In this document: piece by piece, positions 1 through 4,938 of the stretch
Numbering within the stretch: position 1 is the stretch's first letter
Layout: each line of letters begins with the position of its first letter
DNA from: Hyphomicrobiales bacterium
GTDB lineage: Bacteria > Pseudomonadota > Alphaproteobacteria > Rhizobiales > CAYWUX01
DNA: 6,766 bases
Direction: 5' to 3'
Assembly: GCA_028279265.1 (NCBI GenBank)
Contig: JANQOC010000389.1
Location: 1 to 6,766, forward strand
The notes under the pieces: generated by a model
Databases searched by the model: none
Told to the model about the DNA's origin: nothing
The model's input: only the letters and a program-made list of their open reading frames with translations
Program-made: the position numbers and the translations under genes

Positions 1-225
1 GGCGGGGTGACCGATTGTGTCGCCGATGTCATAGTCGAACTTCACAAAGGCGATGCCCTGGTGGAAACGACAAAGTCGGACATCTTTGGCGAGTTTAAAT
101 TCGATCAACTCGAACCGGAAAGCGGGGCTTACCGTGTTGTGGTCAAGGGGGGCGATGGCGGTGAAGTTGCCCAGGACCTTGAATTGGGAAAAAGCGTCTA
201 CCTGGGGGAACTGGCACTCGGTTGA
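1..225 (+). CDS. C-terminal part of a protein with a Cna-B/carboxypeptidase-regulatory-like beta-sandwich domain (5' truncated by the window)
   Basis: The frame is open from base 1 and stops with TGA at 223-225, so only the last 74 residues are visible. They look like a carboxypeptidase-regulatory-like or Cna-B-type beta-sandwich: a hydrophobic strand (VADVIVEL), a charged turn, the typical TxxDxFGEFKFDxL segment, a GAYRVVV strand, and a closing strand ending YLGELALG. Domains like this occur at the C-terminus of some 4Fe-4S ferredoxin-type subunits of molybdopterin oxidoreductases, for example the small subunit of pyrogallol-phloroglucinol transhydroxylase. I therefore infer an iron-sulfur oxidoreductase subunit, but no cysteine cluster lies in the visible part to prove it. 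An internal GTG at 7 is not a credible start, because nothing resembling a ribosome site precedes it and the domain begins at or before the edge. Its stop lies 29 bp from the end of the convergent amidase gene, with no obvious terminator between them. Confidence 0.6.
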   Translation, partial: GGVTDCVADVIVELHKGDALVETTKSDIFGEFKFDQLEPESGAYRVVVKGGDGGEVAQDLELGKSVYLGELALG

Positions 226-254
226 GTGCTTCCCCGTCAATACTCAGAAAATAG

Positions 255-1472
255 CTAGATTTCAGGATATTTGAACCAGAGGTCGTCAAGTGCGAGGCTG
301 AGGTCGCAAAGGGCCCGGTCTGAGCCCGCTTGACCCATAAAAGAGATTCCGACAGCGCAATCCTGGCTTCGGGCCGCGGTACACGTTAGCTGTGGAAATC
401 CGGCAAGGCTGCCATAAGCGACCATTGTCAGGTTCTTGGCCCGAAACGGATCGAGTGTCGTCAGATCGATATCGCGCTCCGGTGGCAGAGTGGCGACAGG
501 CGGCAGGCATATGGCCGTACCTTGTGTTAACAGGCCGCCCAGGGCATCGCGAACCCGGGCCTGCACCTCAACCTGTGCCTCCATTTCATCCCGTGTGATT
601 TTGCTGGCGATTGCCATCCTTTCACGAATGCCCGGCCCAAGTTTCGGATCCGTTTCTTCGATCCATTGTCCAAATGATCGCCAGGTTTCATAGCCCTGGA
701 TAATACGAAAGGCTTCCAGCACTTCTGCGGCACTGATCTCACCGGGCATCTCGGCAACATGTTCGACGCTTGCAAAACGCGATTTCAGCTTTTCCGTGAT
801 GGGGCTCAGGGGCGCGCGGATTTCCGGGTCCGCGAGATCCCAAAGGAAGTCGGCGAACAGGAGGCGTTCAATGGGATTGTTCGATGTGGCTTCAGGCAGC
901 AGAACACGGCCAACCCGGGCAAAGGTTTCCGCATCCCGGGCAAACCAGCCGGCAGCATCGAAACTTGGCGCCATGGGCATAGCGTGGGACAGATCCAGGG
1001 CTCCGTGGGTCGGACGAAGACTGAATACGCCGCAGAAGGAAGCCGGAATACGCACCGATCCGCCCGTATCGCTGCCGAGGGCAAAATCACACAGTCCGGC
1101 CGCGGTGGCGGCACTCGAACCCGATGAAGAACCGCCGGGAACCCGCCCCTGACTATTGACATTCACCGGCGTCCCGTAATGGACATTGACGCCGACAAAG
1201 CTGTAAAAAAGTTCGTCACAGACGGTCTTGCCGACGCAGTCAGCGCCGGCCTCCAGCAGCGCCGAGACGAGTGGGGATGTGTGAGCGGCAATATCGTGGC
1301 TCGCCAGCCATTCAGGACTTCCGCCACCTGTGGGAAAGCCGGAAATGTCGAACAAATCCTTGACGGCAAAGGTCAGTCCCGAGAGGGGGCCGCCTTTTTG
1401 ACCGCCAATAAACTCCGGTCCGTGGGCAACCATCGCCCCAATCGTGTCGCCTTTACGGATAAGCTCGTTCAT
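255..1472 (-). CDS. Amidase-signature family hydrolase, AMI1-like
   Basis: This is an amidase of the amidase-signature family (Ser-cisSer-Lys), which hydrolyses carboxylic amides to acid and ammonia, probably in the cytoplasm (no signal peptide). With the ATG at 1472 as residue 1 it has 405 residues. The triad is visible: Lys38 in FAVKD, cis-Ser115 in the glycine/serine-rich loop GGSSSGSS, and nucleophile Ser139 in DTGGSVRIPAS. Spacings of 77 and 24 residues match plant indole-3-acetamide hydrolase AMI1, as do neighbouring segments (LVSALLEAGA, HYGTP.N, SFDAAGWFARD). The Asp/Glu-tRNA amidotransferase subunit GatA is usually about 480 residues, so this is a stand-alone amidase. A GTG at 1487 would add five residues but has no ribosome site; ATG 1472 has GGGGAAG just upstream (1475-1481), though close. 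It follows the deacetylase-like gene by 37 nt on the same strand, so they are probably co-transcribed. The substrate is unknown. Confidence 0.9.
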   Translation of the reverse strand: MNELIRKGDTIGAMVAHGPEFIGGQKGGPLSGLTFAVKDLFDISGFPTGGGSPEWLASHDIAAHTSPLVSALLEAGADCVGKTVCDELFYSFVGVNVHYGTPVNVNSQGRVPGGSSSGSSAATAAGLCDFALGSDTGGSVRIPASFCGVFSLRPTHGALDLSHAMPMAPSFDAAGWFARDAETFARVGRVLLPEATSNNPIERLLFADFLWDLADPEIRAPLSPITEKLKSRFASVEHVAEMPGEISAAEVLEAFRIIQGYETWRSFGQWIEETDPKLGPGIRERMAIASKITRDEMEAQVEVQARVRDALGGLLTQGTAICLPPVATLPPERDIDLTTLDPFRAKNLTMVAYGSLAGFPQLTCTAARSQDCAVGISFMGQAGSDRALCDLSLALDDLWFKYPEI

Positions 1473-1509
1473 TGCTTCCCCATTCACATAAGAGTTTCAC
1501 AGGATGGCT

Positions 1510-2388
1510 TCAGGCTTTTGCCGTTCTATACCAGTCGAGTATTTGTTCCCCGTCCCAGGACACGACTCCGGGTTTGCCCATAATATAATCGAGGGTGCGC
1601 CGGACATATTTGATGCGATGGGGCGAGCCGGAGATGTAGGGATGCACGGCTAAGGCCATGACCCGCACATTGTCAGCGCTTTCCTCGTAGATGCAGTCGA
1701 AATAATCCCGGGCCCGCTTTTCATAGATCTCGGACTCATGGAACTGTATCATCTGCTGGGCTATATCGTGGATCTCATAGTTGTAAGGCAGGGCCACCAC
1801 CGGGCCGTGGTCGGTTTTTAGTTCTACCGGTTGGTCGTCAAGAACCCAGTCGCCAATATAGGTAATGCCGGCCTTGGCCAGAAGGTCGAGGGTGTCGAAG
1901 GTTTGGGTCAGGCCCGGTCCGAACCATCCGGCGGGGCGTTTGCCACAGAACTTTTCGATGATGTCCAGGGATTTCGTTATGGTTTCTTCCTGATCGTCGA
2001 CCTTGTGCATCGCAATCTGGTCGTAGGAATGGGCGTTGAACTCCCAGCCGCGTTCGAGGATCGCATCGGCCACAACAGGATAGTCCTCGCAGACGCGGGC
2101 ATTGAGGGTTACGCAGGGACGGATATTGTAATCTTCAAATGCCTTCATCAGACGCCAGACCCCGACCCGCATGCCGTATTCGTGCCAGGACCAGTTTGGA
2201 TGGTCAGGTGTCAGTGGCTGTCCCTGGGGCGGAGAAAGGACCATGCGCGGCATGGCGCGTTCGATATCCCAGACCTCGAGGGCGAGAATGACCCAGAAGA
2301 TCATACGATCCCCGTTCGGCAGGGTCAGGTGCGGTCGATTGGTGATAGGGCTGAATTCCAGTCGCTGGCTGGGATGGGTGGGGGCCAT
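1510..2388 (-). CDS. PuuE-like polysaccharide-deacetylase-fold hydrolase
   Basis: The 292-residue product belongs to the NodB/polysaccharide deacetylase superfamily, in the branch near PuuE allantoinase that acts on C-N bonds of small molecules. Supporting segments are the N-terminal strand FWVILALEVWDIE (31-43), WEFNAHSYDQIAMH (115-128), GWFGPGLTQT (154-163) followed by the GITYIGDWVLDDQP strand (174-187), and a late histidine in LAVHPYISG (His249). The classical NodB metal motifs are not intact: the TFDDG segment is replaced by LALEVWD, and HxxxH is HSYDQ, with a further His at 128. This agrees with the cofactor-independent PuuE group. The frame is open to 2475, but ATG 2388 is chosen because AGGAG (2396-2400) lies 7 nt upstream and the extra N-terminus looks non-conserved. 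It is the first gene of an apparent operon with the amidase and diverges from the cupin gene. The substrate is unknown; an amide, ureide or cyclic imide is inferred. Confidence 0.85.
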   Translation of the reverse strand: MAPTHPSQRLEFSPITNRPHLTLPNGDRMIFWVILALEVWDIERAMPRMVLSPPQGQPLTPDHPNWSWHEYGMRVGVWRLMKAFEDYNIRPCVTLNARVCEDYPVVADAILERGWEFNAHSYDQIAMHKVDDQEETITKSLDIIEKFCGKRPAGWFGPGLTQTFDTLDLLAKAGITYIGDWVLDDQPVELKTDHGPVVALPYNYEIHDIAQQMIQFHESEIYEKRARDYFDCIYEESADNVRVMALAVHPYISGSPHRIKYVRRTLDYIMGKPGVVSWDGEQILDWYRTAKA

Positions 2389-2456
2389 GATACTGCTCCT
2401 CGCTTCAAAACTATTCAACAAACTCGATGGCGGTGGTATCTGACTCCGCATTCTTG

Positions 2457-2485
2457 GAATAGAAATCCCTCGCACGCAATTGCAA
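2457..2485 (-). promoter_or_regulatory. Candidate promoter of the deacetylase-amidase operon
   Basis: On the minus strand, TTGCAA (2485-2480) is followed after 17 nt by CTATTC (2462-2457). This resembles the -35 TTGAC and -10 CTATAT pattern of alphaproteobacterial housekeeping promoters. Transcription would start near 2450, giving a leader of about 60 nt before ATG 2388. The -35 box lies inside the left arm of the palindrome at 2478-2516. Both hexamers are imperfect. Confidence 0.3.
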
Positions 2486-2516
2486 GGTTAAGAAGCTTTT
2501 TCATCCTTGGCAAATT
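2478..2516. repeat. Imperfect inverted repeat, possible operator
   Basis: The left arm AATTGCAAGG (2478-2487) faces the right arm CCTTGGCAAATT (2505-2516). The arms are reverse complements apart from two single-base insertions in the right arm. Their shared centre, near 2496, coincides within one base with a perfect AAGCTT palindrome (2493-2498), so the symmetry is nested. The element lies between divergent genes and overlaps the candidate minus-strand -35 box, which suits a dimeric or tetrameric repressor. It could equally be chance symmetry in an AT-richer stretch. Confidence 0.4.
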
Positions 2517-2544
2517 CTTTATAGATCAAACCCAAGGAACTGAT

Positions 2545-2631
2545 ATGGCGCTCGAGGCCATTGGAGATCGCCGGGGTCTCTTGACAGCTGTAGTCGGAAT
2601 TGGCTCAACTGGAACCGACGGAATTAATTGA
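2545..2631 (+). CDS. Possible 28-residue small protein or leader ORF upstream of the cupin gene
   Basis: ATG at 2545 opens a 28-codon frame ending in TGA at 2629-2631. AAGGAA (2534-2539) sits 5 nt upstream, a good ribosome-site position. The peptide begins MALEAIGDRRGLL and ends STGTDGIN; it has no recognisable domain and no run of one amino acid that would suggest classical attenuation. The stop lies 49 nt before the cupin ATG. The candidate cupin promoter (2581-2610) lies inside it, so it would need its own upstream promoter; TATAGA at 2520-2525 is a poor candidate. The frame is also the tail of a long antisense frame through the deacetylase gene. It may be spurious. Confidence 0.25.
   Translation: MALEAIGDRRGLLTAVVGIGSTGTDGIN
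2581..2610 (+). promoter_or_regulatory. Candidate promoter of the cupin gene
   Basis: A perfect TTGACA (2581-2586), preceded by C as in the alphaproteobacterial CTTGAC form, is followed after 18 nt by TCAACT (2605-2610). The -10 hexamer matches TATAAT at only three positions. A start near 2617 would leave a leader of about 64 nt before ATG 2681. Confidence 0.4.
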
Positions 2632-2680
2632 GTCTGAAATCGTCGGCAGGCGTGACTTCAGGCAGAAAAAGGAGAACAGG

Positions 2681-3214
2681 ATGGACGAGATCACAATCAG
2701 CAAAGAAGAAATGCTTAAACGCGTCGCCCGGTTTAAGGAAATGAAGTCTTCGCGTCAGGCCTATCTGGATACACGCATAGAAGCCCATGAACGGGATACA
2801 TTCAACGTAATTGGTCGCGGCGTCACCGAAGATCCGACCTTGGATCCGACGATTACCGATGCGCGCTATTGTGGGATTACATATATTGGCGCCGAGCCAG
2901 GAAAGGGAGCGGCGCTGCACTCTCATGAAACCATAGAAATATTCGTACCCCTGACCGGTAAATGGGTTGCCTATTGGGGCGAAGAGGATCAGCAGGAAAT
3001 CGAGATTGATCAATTTGACGTCGTTTCATTTCCCCCCGGGGTTCTGCGTGGTTTTCGCAATGCGGGCGACAGCTATGCTTATCTGATGGCCATTATCGGA
3101 ACCAAGGAGGAAACCGGCGATGGCGGCCGTGTCGGATGGGCAAAATCGGTACTCGAGGAAGCGCGCAAAACCGGATTGAGGGTTAACGAGGAGGGGGACC
3201 TGGAAGAGGTTTGA
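2681..3214 (+). CDS. Single-domain cupin protein
   Basis: The 177-residue product is a small cytoplasmic cupin with an N-terminal helical segment (about 1-40, KEEMLKRVARFKEMKSS) and one beta-barrel (about 60-142). Cupin motif 1 is clear: His80-Ser-His82-x3-Glu86-x6-Gly93. Motif 2 is FPPGVLRGFRN (117-127), where the usual fourth metal ligand His is replaced by Arg123. The protein may therefore bind metal with three ligands or act as a non-catalytic small-molecule binder. The frame extends upstream to 2600, but ATG 2681 is the clear start: AAGGAG (2669-2674) lies 6 nt before it. It diverges from the deacetylase-amidase operon, so a role in the same pathway (isomerase, dioxygenase-like step or ligand sensor) is plausible but inferred. 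The C-terminus is acidic (EEGDLEEV). A possible terminator follows at 3259-3291. Confidence 0.85.
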   Translation: MDEITISKEEMLKRVARFKEMKSSRQAYLDTRIEAHERDTFNVIGRGVTEDPTLDPTITDARYCGITYIGAEPGKGAALHSHETIEIFVPLTGKWVAYWGEEDQQEIEIDQFDVVSFPPGVLRGFRNAGDSYAYLMAIIGTKEETGDGGRVGWAKSVLEEARKTGLRVNEEGDLEEV

Positions 3215-3258
3215 ACCTGGAATCCATGGCATCTGGCTGCAATGCCTTAAGTATGTCC

Positions 3259-3291
3259 TGGTCACCGGTTTAGGGCTGGCCAATTGTTTTT
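3259..3291 (+). terminator. Possible intrinsic terminator after the cupin gene
   Basis: TGGTCACC (3259-3266) can pair with GGCTGGCCA (3274-3282) as eight base pairs, including one G-T, with a single bulged C at 3276 and a 7-nt loop. A short spacer and five T's (3287-3291) follow. The stem is modest and the T-run starts 4 nt after it, so efficiency is uncertain. It lies 44 nt after the cupin stop and before the next gene. Confidence 0.4.
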
Positions 3292-3330
3292 CTTCATAAA
3301 GTTCGTGCAGGAGGCGCGAGAATTCCGCGG

Positions 3331-3582
3331 ATGATTTCCGAGAAACAACTCTATCCGGTTCTCAATTCCAAGCGCTGGCTTTCCAGTCCGGAGGGCTGGG
3401 TTATCGAAATCAACGGTACGACTCTGGAAGCCCGGGAGGAACGCCGTCGCTGGCGTGCCCGGGCCATTCGGGACGGAAAACGGGGTCGCTGGACGCCCTT
3501 TGTCGATACCCGATGGCGTGCCGGACTTATGGCTTACTATGCGCGCAATGAAGAGCAGATAGAGTTTGAATTCGAGAAATAG
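3331..3582 (+). CDS. Small Trp/Arg-rich protein of unknown function
   Basis: I do not recognise this 83-residue protein. It is rich in tryptophan (positions 16, 23, 41, 54, 62) and has 13 arginines, concentrated in the middle (EERRRWRARAIRDGKRGRW, 36-54), followed by an acidic tail (EEQIEFEFEK, 74-83). It has no signal peptide, membrane segment or cysteine. The basic middle could bind nucleic acid or another polyanion, but that is speculation. ATG 3331 is the only in-frame ATG, GTG or TTG after the upstream stop at 3271. Its ribosome site is odd: AGGAGG occurs at 3309-3314, but 16 nt away. In favour of a real gene are the codon pattern, the upstream terminator-like signal, and the hairpin beginning 1 nt after its stop. 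It converges with the DUF3095 gene. Confidence 0.6.
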   Translation: MISEKQLYPVLNSKRWLSSPEGWVIEINGTTLEAREERRRWRARAIRDGKRGRWTPFVDTRWRAGLMAYYARNEEQIEFEFEK

Positions 3583-3583
3583 T

Positions 3584-3623
3584 GCAGGAGAGGCTTAACA
3601 ACGGGGCCGATAGAGCCTCTTGC
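3584..3623. terminator. Hairpin between convergent genes, possible bidirectional transcript end
   Basis: AGAGGCT (3589-3595) is the reverse complement of AGCCTCT (3614-3620). Pairing extends outward through GCA (3584-3586) with TGC (3621-3623) across a 2-nt bulge, giving about ten base pairs with an 18-nt loop. It begins 1 nt after the stop of the small protein gene and ends 22 nt past the stop of the convergent DUF3095 gene. There is no T-run on either strand, so it is not a canonical intrinsic terminator; it may stabilise transcript ends. Confidence 0.35.
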
Positions 3624-3645
3624 CGGTTTAGCAGTGATTTTCGTG

Positions 3646-4842
3646 CTATGAGGATAAAGCCTGCGTTGCCCGCTGTTTAAACGCACGGGCGGCGAAGGCA
3701 AATCCGCCATCAGAGCCATCGATAAAGTGCACGTGTTCGCTGTTTGCGAGACTGAAAACAAGACAGGTCATGAGCGCACGGTTCGACAGATGGGTGCCAA
3801 AAATTATTTTGCCGTCCTTGTAGGCGTCCGCCAGGAGGTCTTCAATGGCGGCAACCTGGGTGTCACTGACATCAAGAACCATACGCAAGACATCATCGAA
3901 TTTGCGAAAATCTGTATTGGCTCTGAGTTCCTGCCGGTATTCCGGCGCATCGTAGTCGCCGGCCTTGCGATCGTTTTTCTCACACCAGTACTGGATACGA
4001 GATTGAATTAGAATTCCGAGATAACGCATGAACGTACTGCCATGACGGGCATAAGTCTGAGCTTCTAGCCAGAGCCCGCGCGGTGGCCAGCGAAACCGCA
4101 TGGAGTGGGGGTTGGCTGGTGCTGCACTTCTGGGATCGTCGTTCAGAATGCGTCTCAGGGCTCCAAGAATGGCGACCAGTGTTTCCTGATGAGCCCTTGG
4201 GTCTGAGGTGCGTGTCTGCACCATCAGAGTCAGCATTTGGCCGTTCTGCGGAACCAGCGGATCCCAGCGGCAGGACAGGCCTTCGAGATCGGGAAATTCA
4301 ATCTCGCCCTGGGAACGGAAGATGTAGGTATCGGTCGTTGCCGCATCTTTGATCAGGCTGTCGGCAAGGGCCAGGCCGCCGCCGCCGAACATCGCAAGAA
4401 AATTCCGTGGCGAGAGTTCGTATTTGCACACGAGAACATCCAGGCCTCTTTGCCGGATGTCTCCAAGAGGGACGGCTCCGACACGCAGTTTCAGGCCGAA
4501 TTTCTGTTCCGACAGACGTTGCACCCCAAGCAGGGCAAGCCGGGCGGGCTCCAGAAGGTTTTTGGGAATGAGAATGGTTGCTCCGTCGCCCCCGAACACA
4601 TAAGGCAGTTCCGTTTCACCGCGAATGTTGAGGACGGCGGTGATGGTCGCAGCGCCGACCATATTAACGGTTTTATAGTTGCCGGCCTCGATGGCTTTTG
4701 TCGATCCTTCGACATCGGCGACCAGGACGATCCAGTCGCCGGGAACCGATTGGAACGAGTTCAAATCGGCAATGGCACCGAAATCGGTGACAGCGGACAG
4801 GTTGCCGTAGAAATGGTCGGCGATGAATTGTTCGTTTGTCAT
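3646..4842 (-). CDS. DUF3095 family protein, class III nucleotidyl cyclase-like
   Basis: The 398-residue product matches what I know of the DUF3095 family. The N-terminal domain resembles a class III adenylate/guanylate cyclase: WIVLVADVEGSTKAIEAG (37-54) corresponds to the first metal-binding Asp motif (Asp43), and FGGDGATIL (83-91) to the second (Asp86). A glycine-rich MFGGGGLALAD segment follows further on. The C-terminal half (from about residue 220) has no domain I recognise. No signal peptide or membrane span is evident. Whether these proteins make cyclic nucleotides is not established, to my knowledge; the two aspartates are consistent with two-metal nucleotide chemistry. ATG 4842 is chosen because AGGATAA lies directly upstream and the N-terminus (FYGNLSAVTDF) matches the family's usual beginning. 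It diverges from the dehalogenase-like hydrolase across 96 bp and converges with the small Trp/Arg-rich protein gene. Confidence 0.85.
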   Translation of the reverse strand: MTNEQFIADHFYGNLSAVTDFGAIADLNSFQSVPGDWIVLVADVEGSTKAIEAGNYKTVNMVGAATITAVLNIRGETELPYVFGGDGATILIPKNLLEPARLALLGVQRLSEQKFGLKLRVGAVPLGDIRQRGLDVLVCKYELSPRNFLAMFGGGGLALADSLIKDAATTDTYIFRSQGEIEFPDLEGLSCRWDPLVPQNGQMLTLMVQTRTSDPRAHQETLVAILGALRRILNDDPRSAAPANPHSMRFRWPPRGLWLEAQTYARHGSTFMRYLGILIQSRIQYWCEKNDRKAGDYDAPEYRQELRANTDFRKFDDVLRMVLDVSDTQVAAIEDLLADAYKDGKIIFGTHLSNRALMTCLVFSLANSEHVHFIDGSDGGFAFAARAFKQRATQALSS

Positions 4843-4872
4843 TTATCCTATTGGAGCTACCGCTAACTGCAC

Positions 4873-4878
4873 ATTCTA
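4873..4878 (-). promoter_or_regulatory. Candidate -10 box for the DUF3095 gene
   Basis: On the minus strand TAGAAT (4878-4873) matches the -10 consensus at five of six positions. A start near 4866 would give a leader of about 24 nt, containing the AGGATAA ribosome site. No good -35 hexamer is found at 17 nt (ACAAAG), so this is tentative. Confidence 0.25.
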
Positions 4879-4902
4879 TTGAACGAACCACCATACTTTG
4901 TC

Positions 4903-4933
4903 TTGCATGACCGTTCCCGGATATGGATATACT
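4903..4933 (+). promoter_or_regulatory. Candidate promoter of the alpha/beta-hydrolase gene, implying a leaderless mRNA
   Basis: TTGCAT (4903-4908) and TATACT (4928-4933) are separated by 19 nt. TATACT differs from TATAAT at one position. From its place, transcription would begin at about 4939-4940, which is the A or T of the proposed ATG. No ribosome site precedes that ATG, so a leaderless start would reconcile both observations. The spacer is longer than the ideal 17 nt. Confidence 0.35.
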
Positions 4934-4938
4934 ACGGG

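Larger units (their letters stand above)
2389..2680. other. Divergent intergenic control region between the deacetylase-amidase pair and the cupin gene
   Basis: These 292 bp separate two divergently transcribed units. They contain a ribosome site for the minus-strand gene (2396-2400), a candidate minus-strand promoter (2457-2485), a long imperfect palindrome (2478-2516), a possible 28-codon ORF (2545-2631), a candidate plus-strand promoter with a TTGACA box (2581-2610), and a strong AAGGAG ribosome site (2669-2674) for the cupin gene. No larger convincing gene is present; a plus-strand frame ending here at 2631 runs antisense through the deacetylase-like gene. Confidence 0.6.

Noticed and set aside
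759..1162. Overlapping open frames on both strands inside the amidase gene
   Set aside because: The amidase frame carries the catalytic residues across this interval; the others are high-GC shadows rich in Arg, Pro and Gly.
2507..2525. TTGGCA ... TATAG as a possible sigma-54 promoter
   Set aside because: The GG is present, but no GC occurs at the required distance downstream, so the -24/-12 pattern fails.
1831..2631. Long plus-strand open frame (266 codons) opposite the deacetylase-like gene
   Set aside because: It is antisense to a gene with clear family motifs, its translation has no recognisable domain, and it has no ribosome site at its start. Only its last 28 codons, outside the gene, were kept as a weak candidate.
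4237..4866. Plus-strand open frame of 209 codons opposite the DUF3095 gene
   Set aside because: It lies almost wholly antisense to a well-supported gene and its translation looks like a shadow without domain features.
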